From contig JAZKJV010009325.1 of NCBI GenBank assembly GCA_037367405.1, forward strand, positions 1 through 64,000: a DNA stretch of 64,000 bases. Reading direction: 5' to 3'. The notes below the pieces were generated by a model. It ran no database searches, was not told the DNA's origin, and saw only the letters and a program-made list of their open reading frames with translations. Below are positions 33,319-45,330 of the stretch, piece by piece; the first letter of the stretch is position 1; each line of letters starts with the position of its first letter. The DNA comes from Ottelia alismoides (lineage: Eukaryota; Streptophyta; Magnoliopsida; Alismatales; Hydrocharitaceae). The translations under genes and the position numbers were made by a program.

Positions 33319-34080
33319 CCCTCATTGACTTAAAAAACGTATCGCTCATTCTCTTCTCCATTAAACAGATAAAGTCTCAACTATAAGTCTCCTTCCCAAA
33401 CCAGATACAAAATGATACCTACTCCAAAAGTTTTAATAATAAAGTTAGTGTAAATTTTGATTTATTAAAAAGTGATTTTTATGTTGTTGCACACATGGGA
33501 AAACTGTAAAATTCCAGATAAATATTCTACAATTAAAATCCAAGAGATATCAAAATAAGCATAAGGCAAATAGGAGATCGATCCACAGGGACTCGAGCAT
33601 TTTTACATGAATTTTTATTCTATTTACAAAGATATTTTCAACTTTACTGACTATAAAAAAATCCTATTTTTTATTTTGTTTCTGATATATTAAAATGTTT
33701 TAAAACTCTATCATAAAGTTTTAGACATCATAAGGATCACAAAGAAATTTTATAGGAATTTTTCCTTTTATTTTTGATGAATTTTGAATTTATAGGGGAA
33801 TAAGTGTAATATTCTAAGAAACCTAACGGTTTGAATGTAAATAAATAAAAAGTTAAGGTTGTGAATGTAATTAAGTAGAAAACACTAGACATAAGTGAAA
33901 ATAACTTGATGGATAAATTATAAAGAATAGAATAAACTTTTGAGAAAATTACAATATAGACCCTACAAGACTAAAATATAATTAAGAAAACCATGAATAA
34001 AAAATTACAAATGTCAAATAATATAAAATACAAAAATGAAAATTGTAGAATATAATCAAATTTTCCTCAAGTTCGATTTA
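33319..34080 (-). mobile_element. CACTA-like relic, part 2 (flank of the gypsy insertion)
   Basis: Removing the 12.9 kb element and one CGAGT joins a minus-strand frame: KSMRDSHAKTGYKDMDFEEM runs from 33340 across the insertion to about 20380 without a stop. This supports one transposon gene broken by the insertion. Beyond about 33400 the sequence is AT-rich and unreadable. The far end of the relic was not found. Confidence 0.35.
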
Positions 34081-34450
34081 GGTCCAAAATGTTAAAAACT
34101 TGAGCAAAAAAAATTTACGAATTGATCCTTGGAACCCTTCTTCTTCCTTTAGCGACAGAGGTGGTCATGCCTGTTGGAGGTGGTGCATGGAAGATATGGG
34201 TGGAGAGGCAGCAGCCTATGGCAACGGTACGCGGAGGAGGAGAAGGTGTGATGGCATGCGGTGGAGGAGGAGAGAAGGGGACACGCCCTATTTCTGTGAT
34301 GGGTTCGGTGACGGCGATGGGTGGAGCCCCGCTTCCATCATCTGTAGAGGTCCCCCCTCCGTTCCCCTTTGTTGCGAAGAGGAGAAGGGGGAGGGGAGAC
34401 ATCGACATGGGAGAGGAAGAAGAATAGGTGTGTCTGCTGCAAACATTTTG
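34081..34450 (+). other. GC-rich block with overlapping open frames
   Basis: A 350-bp GC-rich patch in AT-rich surroundings. It has plus frames 34100-34519 and 34122-34427 and a minus frame 34408-34115, all Gly/Arg/Pro-rich and none recognised. It may be a fragment of a host gene carried by an unidentified element, or low-complexity sequence. Confidence 0.3.
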
Positions 34451-35985
34451 TGTGCATTCTTTAATTATTTTCTATTTTCTATACAAACCATTTTTTTGCC
34501 CGAGATTAACAAAAGTTAAGTATGGGGTGTGATGAATCGATGGTTTATCATGTTTTTATACTTTTTGTTGAGTAAAAATCGTGTATAATTAGTTGGATAT
34601 TTTTCTTAGTTTAATGTATAATTCTATTATATAAATTTCATATGCATTGCTTTTAAAATCATTTAAAAATTACATGATATTTTCATTGTAAAGTAAATCT
34701 ACAAAAATATAATTTTCCAATAAATATGGGTTCCAAGCCTATATTAGAGTTTTTTTATAATAGTTTTTTTTATTTTTCAGGTATGATTTAGAAGAGACCA
34801 AAGGAGGCTCTCCAATCTTCTTCTCTTCATCTGAAAAAAATTGAAAAAAAAACATTACACGATAAACCGATGCCATGATGTCGCCACAATCTCAAAAAAT
34901 TAAAATAAAAAAGGTGTTGACATCAACATGACCTTACACGAGATTTTAATCTGAGCCAAATAATAGATATAGACCGAGTTGACCTTTAAATTAAGAATGT
35001 TTTTGGACTCCTTTTAGATTCTAGTATTCGATTCGATAGTTCTCGAATTCTATCAACTTTAGTCCATTCCATCTTTAGGTCAAGTCAGATCATCCCTGTC
35101 AACATATATTATCTTTAACCTTAAGTTGATTTTGAATTTTGTGTGAAGGTTATAGCTCTTCCCAATTTACGAGACAAGTATACCATACAACTTTAAGCAA
35201 GGTATCAGGAGATTCACAAAATTCTGAAGTCTCTATTCTCTATAAGTTTAGGCTTATTTTCATTTTATCTGAATTTGTCAGCAAAAGAATATGGGTGTGA
35301 TTTATCGAGAACTTGGATTTTCTAAGGTTTTTCGTAGACTGCTTTGGTCTATTGCTCTAATTTTTTCTTTTTGCATAGCATAACCCTGTCCCTCTTTGTC
35401 CTCTTTTTAACTAGTAGCAAGATTTATCTGATACTTGACTTATTTAGTAGAGCTGGGTTATTTGAGCAGAATTTTCTTTTGGTAGATCCTTACTTTGTAT
35501 TTGCATTTTCGGAATAGGCATCCCCTATTGTGCCTTCTTTTTTATAGGATTTTCTGGTGTTTGATATCAAGAGTGTACAATATAACATGTGACTTTCAGA
35601 TACATGTATATGGCAAGTTTGTTGATAGACCAAACTTATAGAAAATAAGTGGTTCCTGAACTTAGATTATTGAATTTTGCTTACTAGAGATTCAGAGTTA
35701 CTCCCTTCCCTTGTTAAAGATTGAAACAATCTCTTGTACAAGAAAACTAAGTTGAATTAAAGTGTAAGGTGCAATTTATTCAAAAATCAATCAACAGTAA
35801 AGGAGTGTTATAGATGTCAAGATAATCTATTTAGACGTAAATTTTGATCGCCCCATCAAATTAGCAAAACTTAAGGAATTAAGTCTAAAATAGACCCGAA
35901 GAACCCAAATACTTAAACCTAATGAAGTCCTATGCAATTAAGTAGATTAAGATCCTCTTAGTCCAAACCAAAAACTTGTAAAAAT
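34451..35985. other. AT-rich spacer, nothing assigned
   Basis: No frame above about 60 codons and no domain. The part from 35560 on is probably the gag-proximal interior of the minus-strand gypsy piece that follows, judged only by position. Confidence 0.3.
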
Positions 35986-36378
35986 TAGGCTTCCAATCCG
36001 AAAAAGTTAGGAGAAAGTTAGGAGAAGATCTTCTTAGTCCACCCATTCTAGACCCGTCCTCAGACGCAGATCTTGACAATCGCTCCTCGAGCATAAGCTA
36101 TCTCTTCTGCACATCCTGCAGCATCGCCATCATTGCACCCAACTGTTGCGCGGTCTGATCCCTACGAGGTGGCATGATCTGCATGTGTAGAAATAAAAAA
36201 GGAAAAACAGTTAGATCCTAGAGTAGAGATCATTAGTCAACCTTGATCAAGAAATTTTTTAGTGGACAAAGCTTCCTCCTTCTTTTGACAGTAGTCATAA
36301 GACAACTTGTCTAACGTATAATGGTATTTCTCTAATCATATAGTTGTTTATGACTGATGTAAATGGGCTCTGATACCA
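35986..36378 (-). pseudogene. Gypsy gag start and primer site (truncated element)
   Basis: The minus strand has a primer site TGGTATCAGAGCCC (36365-36378, initiator tRNA-Met type) next to the LTR that begins at 36381. About 190 bases further in is MPPRRDQTAQQLGAMMAMLQ (from 36174), the opening typical of Gag in Del/Tekay-type chromoviruses (MPPRR.. followed by a Gln/Met-rich helix). A stop follows after about 27 codons, and the rest of the element is absent or unreadable. Confidence 0.6.
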
Positions 36379-36380
36379 AA

Positions 36381-37379
36381 TGAAACGCCCCGTCGCGCGG
36401 TAGCACATCTCAACACCCATTCACAAGATTTACCCAACAATAGTTATAAACAACCTACATGATATACCATTCATATAATAAAAAGGCATATGGAAAATTT
36501 AAATTTCCATTGATAAGCAGATGTCCACATACAGATAAGCATAAAATATCAAAGTCTCTTTATTACATCATAAATATATGAAACGAAGGGAAATAAAACA
36601 ACTACAGAACTAAGCCTCAACATCAACAATGTCCTGCAGATGCACCACCGAAAATGCGAGCCTCCGTCTCCTATTCTACAATTCCTGTTGGATTTTCAAA
36701 GAATGTAACTTGTGAGTCAACTGATCCAGTAAGGATAAAATAAATTATGAATTAAGAGATTATAGGTAGGCAATGAAAATGGAATAACTGAATAAGTTTA
36801 GAAGAGAACATTCTAAAAGCATCTAGCAATATATAATCACTTATATTCTAGGCCTTTAACACGTACGCAATCAAAACCAATTCTTTGACATATATTAATC
36901 CATACTTTCATTTACTTATCTCAGACTCACCCGTCAAAGGAGAAAGCATGCACTAGGAATGAAGCCTGCAACACTCCATTCAAAGTGCAACTTAAAACCT
37001 ATACACAAGCACGATCCTTCAGCTAGTCTACTTGGTAGTATTCTGACACTCGAGACAGACATACATGCCCAATGAGTCGCAACTCTGTCAATCGAGTCTG
37101 CCGGAGGAGGCTCGCTCTCTCCCTAATAAGTGCAACAAAAATGGATCCGTATGGTGCAATGCACGCGTACATTCACCTCAATTCCACTAGAGTTTCAACT
37201 ACCGCCCCACTCTATGATGCCCCTCGAGTGGGGGTGACTCACTGTCAGTTCCTCCAGACCACAAGGATGTACATCCATCTTGCAGTAATTATCTTTCATT
37301 CCTATAAACGTGTATTTATACCCTACTTCAAAGCTAATTAATATTGGATACAATAATCATATATGCTAGATATCATATC
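36381..37379 (-). repeat. LTR of the truncated minus-strand gypsy element
   Basis: Begins TGAAACGCCCCGTCGCG directly beside the primer site, so it is the U5 end of the 5' LTR on the minus strand. The other border is unclear; at about 37380 the sequence changes to copia interior homologous with 48540 onward. The stated end is therefore approximate. Confidence 0.5.
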
Positions 37380-38176
37380 CGCCTTGGGAAAGGATAATAC
37401 AAAATCGATCACTTTGTACTTGAGATGATAATAGACTTTTCAACCGAAGTTATACCATATAAAACTATTTTGATTATAAGGAAATTTGCTAAACAAATTT
37501 CCAAACATATTCAAGCAACATTGGTTGTTGTAAAGCGTATGATGTAACCAATTTGAGATCTAGATCAAATCTAATCAATTATTCGTTAAAGAAATGTCAT
37601 TTAAGGAAATAATTAACATCAAATATTTCATAAGGATTTATCCATAATTATTCCAGGAAATTAACACTAATTCACTAATTTATTAAATGACAATCACAAG
37701 GTTCTTGTAAGAATTACAATTTCCAGCAATGACCCTCACTTACTAAAATTAGCATATCTCATTCATTTTAAATCCAAATCATGCAACATCAATTTTCGAA
37801 GTTTATTAATTTGATTTAAAATAGAATTCGAGTGAATAGAACATATTCCGAGATATTTCAAAACAGTAACTAACTCCTTAATTACGTCATGATTCGTCAT
37901 CCCTGAAATAATGGATATATGCTCATTAAAATGATCATAACTTGAGTTATCAGATTCCAAATCATACAAACTCAAATCCCACAATTTATTTAATTAATAA
38001 AGAACATTATTCAAGTGATAATTTTGTGTTTAAATATTTTAAACAGGGACGAAAATATTCACAAAACAGGACTACGAAATTGAAATGTGATAAAACCTTC
38101 TCAAGCCCTAACGAGCCCAAGTATTCTTAGGTTTATGGATCTTATTCAAAACGTCCAACCTGGCTCTGATACCACT
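37380..38176 (-). mobile_element. Second copy of the long-LTR copia family: leader and primer site
   Basis: Collinear with 48540-49299, the 5' interior of the element at 41426-51884. For example GATTATAAGGAAATTTGCTA is shared, and both end with CTCTGATACCACT (primer site TGGTATCAGAG on the minus strand, about 38162-38174). More diverged than the complete element; the rest of its interior is missing. Confidence 0.7.
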
Positions 38177-38686
38177 TGAAAGATATGAGAAGATCCTTAA
38201 GTGCATCATGGAAGCATGAGAATCGTATTGAATGCGATCGAGAGCGACTAGTCGTACTAGTTGCTCTGGGAAGTAGAAATTAATTTTTTTTAATCCAATG
38301 AAACCAATTTATCCAAGAACACTTCTCGAATCGTTTCATCTAAAACACAAACAAGTACTGAGGTCACCTCTTGAAGCATGGTTGCAATAGAGTTTCTAAA
38401 CGAAGAGACCTCCTATCTCAAGTCCGATCCAACGGAGGAGACGCTTGCGAGCATATTTATGAAACATGTGCTCCCCGCAATATATGTTGATGATCCAAGC
38501 GGGAATCTTTTGATCTCATTACACAAGATCCAACGTCTTCTTTACGAGTGAGGCGCACCAAAGGAGACAGAGATCTACAAGCAAGAAATCCGGTAACATA
38601 ACGACGATGTTGCACTGATGACGACTCTCTCAAGGGCTCCATGGTGGATAACCCCTATGAGAGAGATGCTTGGCATGTAGAGAATC

Positions 38687-38721
<35 letters not shown>

Positions 38722-40662
38722 TGATTATGTCACTTGAAGAGAAAGAGGTGCCTCTTCTTATATAGTATTTTGGGATCCATAGATCTCAATCCATGTGTAC
38801 ACAAATCCAATGGATGAGATTAATTTGTGTTTCTTTCAATGACCATGATCTTATTGTGAAAACACAACAATAATTAGTTTATTTTAAATAAATATATATC
38901 GATAAATCGATATAACTAATTTTAAATCAAATTAATCAATTAACCTTGGAGATAATGAGGAGATAGACCTTATCCCCTAAAAAGGGGGACGGTCACTCTT
39001 CTCCTTTGGAGATTGGTGGTCGTCCACCCTTTTGAGGTGGACTTGGTCTATCTGTTCAATATATCATGAGATCTCATTATCTTATGAGATTTCCAAGATT
39101 TACAACAACATTTGTTGTAAATTATCTCACAAAAATAATTCATAATTATCTTGTGAATATTGCAATCATGCCATTGAAAAATTATGAATCACATTCACAT
39201 CTCAAAATAAAATATAAATTATATTTTCAATCAATCATCCAATGTGAACAAATTCACATCAATAATTAATTAAAAAATATAAATCACAATAGGCTCTCTC
39301 TTATATATTATAAATCACATTTATAATATATATGACTAATTAGATAGTACTATCCATATTATTCATATCCATGATAATTAGATAATCTTGGATCTCCGTT
39401 CTCATTTGCTAAAATGATATGATTCACATTCACATTATTCACATCGTTGACTTATAATATGAATCAAATTCATATCATTCATGATAATTAAATCACATTT
39501 AATTATCAATTTTCCCAATGCTTGGATACATAATATCAACAATGAAATTATCTATGAATTCTTTCAAGGATAATGCGCTTTCTTCGTGGATACTTGGAGA
39601 TAAGGACAAGGCGATTGTATTGATCAATGTATAGTCATTTGGATATTGAGATCACATCTTAAATCCAGATCTTGCGGACCTCTCATAGATGCTTGATTAA
39701 GTCAAGACCGCAAATCTAATCTTCTTATTGCATCTGAATCGTATTCAAATCAATGTCCAACATTTGGACCAAGATCAGATCACTTCTCTACTGAGAGGAG
39801 TCACTAAAATCCAAACTCGTTTCATCACTCCCTAGAAATGTAAGCATCATGATTATAGAATCGTTTATGATCACATCATCCTCAGGTATTCCTAATAAAT
39901 GTACATCCTGCATACTGGAAGACCCAGAATAAATCCGAAGTATTAGATCAAGTTTACACTGTCTACTTCAGGGTTTTGCCATTAAGTTTCTTATTCGATC
40001 ATTGGGAGTTGGTATCGATTATATGCTTTTCAAAAGCATATATCATACCCAGGTGTTGATCATATACTTTCTAAAAGTATATATCAAACCTACAAATTCA
40101 GTCAATCTTCCAAAGCGAGATAACCGTGCACGGAATTTGTTTCTTCCCAATATCTCATGAGTGAGATCATGTCTTCCGGTTCAAAAATGAACATGTGCGT
40201 TCCCTTTGAGAGATCGTATTACTCATATGTCCTTGTATGCACACCAGCGCGTCGGTGTATAGACCTTAGTAAGGTCATCAACCTATTGATCTACCAAATG
40301 TATATACTCAGACATATAGTAACACATCTTACTCCGGTCAGAGGATGCCTATATCGTGACAGGATACGACATAAGACTTTAGTTATCTCGATCTCGTTAA
40401 GTCAACTCTTTGACTTAACTTATCTAATACCTCCGAATTTCTATTCCTATGCAGAGGACATGCATCAAGAGGTTGGTTAGATATCAACCTTTAGAGAAAG
40501 GATTGTCATCTCATACTCAGGCTGGAGATCATCTCTTAACAATCATTTGACGGTGCTTGATGAGTCCTCAATCTAACTCTTTAGATATTCATCAAAGCAC
40601 CAGTCTCTATGATTCAACAATTGAATCGACAGTTGTATGATCATTAAGATGACCATGGTACA
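38177..40662 (-). repeat. Truncated 5' LTR of the second long-LTR copia copy
   Basis: Aligns with the LTRs 41426-43983 and 49300-51884 from its TGAAAGATATG end onward, but stops at about 40662 (CATGGTA), roughly 65-75 bases short of the expected TTTCCAACA terminus. Gypsy reverse-transcriptase sequence follows at once. It carries a longer GA microsatellite (about 38690-38717) than its relatives. Confidence 0.8.
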
Positions 40663-41420
40663 TATTATTTTAGAGGTATTGATCTCTTGATCCTGCGAAT
40701 ATTGAGAACATTGTTTCTTGGGATCAACCCAAGACAGTCACAAGGGTTCGTAATTTCCATAGCCTCAATGAGCAAAACCAATGTTTTATCAAAGGGTTTT
40801 CTCAGTTACCCATACCTCTCAGAAGGACTTGCCATTTATCTGGAGTGATAAATATGTGCTGAGTTTTCACTTGCTCAAGGAGCGATTGACTACTACACCC
40901 CTTATGATCCTTCCTTTTGATACCTTGGGACTTCACCACGTACATGACTGCATCTAATGAACTATTGGACATTGTATCGATGCAGGGTGTAGGTTGTAAC
41001 GTATGTATCACTGTAACTAAAGCATTTTGAGCTTAGTTATCCCATGCATGAGTTATAGTTGGCGGTTGTAGTCTTTACATCGAAGATATGGTGCCATTAC
41101 TTATACATGGTTACATTCAAGATATTCACGGATCACAAGAGTCTCAAGTCCATCTTGATCAACAGGAGATGAATATGAGCTAAAGGTGTTGGATGGAATT
41201 ATTGAAGGAATATATGATTGTACAATCTCTTACCATCTTGGGAAGGGAACGTTGTGGTAGATGCCTTGAGTAGGTGATCACCTACATCAGGATCAAAACT
41301 TGGCTTCAAACTTGGGATGTACTCATGACATGTAGTGAGTGGCGTCCATTATAGAAGATATATAATATAGTGACTACATTGGCAAAGTACAATGGTTTGT
41401 GGGACCGCATTATGCAAGGT
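40663..41420 (+). pseudogene. Ty3/gypsy reverse transcriptase/RNase H fragment (left half of split element)
   Basis: In shifting plus frames: VDP-NIENIVSWDQPKTVTR, then FIKGFSQLP, DLPFIWSDK and LLKERLTTTPLMILP (end of reverse transcriptase), then HDLEL-like and FKIFTDHKSLKSI (RNase H, with TDHKSL intact) and YHLGKG.VVVDALSR. This is the canonical gypsy order. The catalytic YxDD part of the reverse transcriptase is upstream and missing. The element resumes at 51890 after the 10.5 kb copia insertion. Confidence 0.85.
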
Positions 41421-41425
41421 CAACA
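41421..41425. repeat. Target-site duplication of the long-LTR copia, left copy
   Basis: CAACA, identical to 51885-51889. Confidence 0.85.
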
Positions 41426-43983
41426 TGAAGGATATGGTTAGATCATCAAGCGCATCACGGAAGCGTGATCGTCGTATCGTATACGACGAAGAACGACTAG
41501 TCGTACTAGTTGTTCTGTGTAGCGGAAATAAAAATTTTATGCGACGAAACCACATGATCCAAGAACACTTCTCGGATCGTTTCGTCTAAACCACAAACAA
41601 GTATTTGGGTTACCTCTTGAAGCGTGGTTGCGATCGAGTCTCTAAACAAAGAGACCTCCTGTCTCAAGTCCGATCCGACGGAGGAGACGCTTGCGAGCGC
41701 GGGGATGAATTGCGTGCTTCTCGCAATCCATGTTGATGATCCAAGCGGTGGATCTCCTGATCTCGACATACGAGATCCGACGTCTTCTTCACGAGCAAGG
41801 CACGTCGAAGTAGACGGAGTTCCACGAGCAAAACATCGGGCAGCATAACGACGATGCCGCGGTGATGTAGAACCTCTCTAGGGCATCCATGGTGGACGAC
41901 CAGGAGAGGGAGAGAGAGAGAGAGAGATTTGCTTCTCAAGCATTATTTGTTAAAGAAGAGAAATGGGGTACCTCTCCTTTTATAGGATTTTGGGATCCAT
42001 GGATCTCAATCCATGGGGACAACACAAATCCAATGGTTCACATTAATTTTTGTTTTTTCAATGGTCATGATTTGTTGCTAAAAACACAACAACAATTAAT
42101 TTAATTGAGATTAAATCTATATTTATAAATCAACATAATTCAATCACCAAATTAAATCAATCCACATTGGAGATAATGGAAAGGAGGCTCCTCCCTTCCA
42201 TATTGGTGTCTGTCCCCCCTCTCCTATTAGGAAAGGGAGATTCCAATGCAATCTCCAAGATTGCATATATCTCCAATATTTGCATCAACTTTTGTTGCAA
42301 ATTATTTCACAAAAATAAATCCAATTTATTTTGTGAACTTGCAATCATGCCATTGGAAATTTGTGAATCACATTCACAACCCAAAACAAAATGTAAATTA
42401 CATTTTCAATTTAATGTCCAATGTGAATCCAATTCACATTAACATTTAATTAACAAATGTAAATTACAAATAGCTCTCTCTTATATATTATAAATCACAT
42501 TTATAATATATATGACTAATATGGATATTGATATCCACATTATTCATACCTATGATAATTAAATCATATTTAATCATCTTGGATCTCTATTCTCTTGTGT
42601 CCAAATAATATGAATCACATTCACATTATTTACATCTTTGATAATTAAATCACATTTAATTATCTAAGATAACTCTCTTTATAATATGAATCAAATTCAT
42701 ATTACTCATGATAATTAAATCACATTCAATTATCATTTTCTCAATGCTCGGATACATATTATCAACAATGAAATTATCCTGAACCCTTTCAAGGATAATG
42801 CGCTTTCTCCGCAGATACTTGGAGATAAGGACAGGGCGATTGTATTGTTCCATGTATAGTGACTTGGATATTGAGATCGTATCTCAAATCCAGATCGCGG
42901 GCCTCCCATAGATACTTGATTAAATCAAGACTATAAATCTAATCTTCTCATTGAATCTGAACCACATTCAGATCAATGTCCAATATTTGGACTAAGATCA
43001 GATTACTTTTCTACTGAGAGGAGTCACTAAAATCCAGACCCGTTTCATCACTCCCTAGGAATGGAAGTGTCATGGTTATACAGTCGTTTATGATCACATC
43101 ACCCTCAGGTATTCCCAATACCTGTACATCCTGCATACTTGATGACTCAGATTAAACCTGGAGTATTTGATCAACTTTATATTGTCTACTTCATGGTTTT
43201 ATCAGTAAGTTTCTCATTCGATCATTGGGAGTCGGTATCGATCATATACTTTCCAAAAGCATATATCATACCTAGGTCTTGATCATATACTTTCCAAAAG
43301 TATATATCAAACCTACAAATTCAGTCAAGCTTCCAAAGCGAGACGACCGTGTGCACGGAATTTGATTCTTCCCAATATCTCATGAGTGAGCTCATATCTT
43401 CCGGTTCAGTAAATGAACATGTATGATCCCTTTGAGAGATCGTATTACTCATATGCCCTTACATGCACACCAGCGCGACGGTGTATAGACCTTGGTTAGG
43501 TCATCAACCTATTGGTCTGCCAAATGTACATACTCAGACATATAGTAACACATCTGTCTCTGGTCAGAGGATGCGTGCCTATATCATGACAGCATACGAT
43601 ATATAACTTTGGTTATCTCGATCTCGTTAAGCCAACTCTTTGACCTAACTAATCTGACACCTCCGAATCTCTATTCCTATACAGAGGACCTGCATCAAGA
43701 GGTCAGTCAGATATCAACCTTTAAATATAAGGATTGCCATCTCCTACTCAGGCTGGAGATCATCTCTTAACAATCATTTGACGGTGCTTGATGAGTCCTC
43801 AATCTAACTCTTTAGATATTCATCCAATCACCAGCCTCTATGATTCAACAGTTGAATCAACAGCTATATGATCATCAAGATGGCCATGGTACATAACCCT
43901 AATTGTACTAAGGGACCTATTGGAATGACATTTGCAATAACATTTATTGCTTAATGGCTCGTCGTGGGCTCGTATTTCCAACA
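41426..43983 (-). repeat. 3' LTR of the long-LTR copia
   Basis: Runs TGAAGGATATGG...TTTCCAACA on the plus strand. The minus-strand core promoter TATAAAAG is at 41977-41984. The transcribed part downstream includes a GA microsatellite (41905-41929), CCACCATGG at about 41885-41893, and an 87-codon open frame (41769-41506). Confidence 0.93.
41506..41769 (-). other. 87-codon open frame in the transcribed leader of the LTR
   Basis: Encodes MSRSGDPPLGSSTWIARSTQ and a hydrophilic remainder including ETIREVFLDHVV. The other LTR carries the same-length frame at 49643-49380 with only a handful of residue changes. LTR copies share sequence by descent, so conservation alone does not prove coding, and the truncated relative at 38177 lacks the frame. 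No known family was recognised. Confidence 0.3.
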
Positions 43984-43998
43984 ATCTCCCACTATCCC

Positions 43999-45330
43999 AA
44001 AGAGCCATTGATGGGCTAATCATTTAAGCCCACACTCATGTGACAATCATAGACTATTTAGAAAATAGCTAGGTAAGCTGATCAGTCATTCTGTTCCTGC
44101 GAGACTATGCCAAGTCCTTTTACGGCACTTGCATATCCCCTGTTACAGTGCTCGCATTTAATGCGAATGTTGCATCTCATGCAACCAATACTCAATTTTG
44201 TTAGTCATAGTGTCCTTGACACTACAGCCTAACAATTATCATAACCAATATTTCCATAATCCTTATCAGAATACCCTTATTTATGAAGATCTCTATCTCC
44301 AAAGGTATCTAGGGTTAAGACCCTCAAAGATCACTATCTACAAGGTCTTAAACTCTTGAAGATAAGACTTTGAGATCACTATCTCAAAAATCTCATCATC
44401 TATGAAGATTTTGTTATTACTGCAATCAAGTGTTTTCTCTCCATAGTAGGATTAGCAACACTTTACTACTCCCACTGCACGGCAGATATCTGGCTTTTGT
44501 ACACATCTAGCATACACTCAGCTTCTCGTAACCAATGCACAAGTGCAAGTAGTTCTAGCATTCATTTCCTCAACTCTTTGAGGTGTTATCCCTTCAGATA
44601 GGTCAGTACCATATCTTAAGGGATGGAAGCCTTTCTTGGAATTTTCCATAAAATGGAATATGTCCAAGGTGTACTACTAATGTGACAGTCCCAATACCCT
44701 CTTCTCTATGCTTATGAACACCTTCAGAACTAAGATTCAAGAGGTATCCTTGAGATCATATCTCAATTTGAGGAACAACCAGATAATAAAACACTTATTA
44801 TTATCCTTATATCATTTTTAAATGATTAGGATATTATCTACATTTAGCATGATGAACACAAAGGAACTCCCACTAAGCTTCACATGGCTCATCAAGATTC
44901 CATCTGAAATCATAACATTTATAATTTCATCAAATCTTATGGTCCAACTTCAAGAAGCTTATTTGAGTCCATAGATGGATTCCTTAGCTTGCACACCTTG
45001 CTTCCCTCAATCATGAAGCCGTGGGGCTACTTCATGTGAATATCCTCAGAGAGGTATTCGTAGAGGAATGCAATATTGACTTACATCTTGAAGATGCAAT
45101 AGTCAAGTTGTGTAGCTAAGGTTAGCAATATTCTGATGATTTTAAGCATGGTCACCGAAGAGCAAGTCTCATCGCAAGCAATGTCTTCTCTTCTGGTGTG
45201 TAGCTCATGGCTACGAACCGTGCTTTGAAGGTCTCTACATTCTCATCAGGTTCCCTTTCTCTTGAAGATCCATTTACACCTTTACAGGTCTTACCCATAT
45301 AGGTGGATCCTCGAGGGTCCATATACAACA
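43999..45330 (-). pseudogene. Copia reverse transcriptase and RNase H relic
   Basis: Reading down the minus strand with frameshifts: ENVETFKARFVAMSYT (about 45240-45190), LTIASSRCK.., GSKVCKLRN-S.. with NKLLEVG (about 45010-44940), DEPCEA and LNVDNILI-like (about 44880-44820), then SLRVLTL, GYSDKDYG and CEHCN-like blocks (44330-44150). These follow copia reverse transcriptase ([15 protein letters not shown] / KVCKL--SIYGLKQASR-W / EPCVYK / YVDDILLI) and RNase H (GYSDADYG). Nearly every block has a stop or shift. Confidence 0.72.

Noticed and set aside
34100..34519. 139-codon host gene in a GC-rich patch
   Set aside because: Frames on both strands, low complexity, no promoter or intron signals and no known motif; kept only as an unassigned block.
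41506..41769. Host gene shared by two loci (87 codons, also at 49380-49643)
   Set aside because: The two copies are the two LTRs of one element; their similarity comes from LTR duplication rather than two genes.
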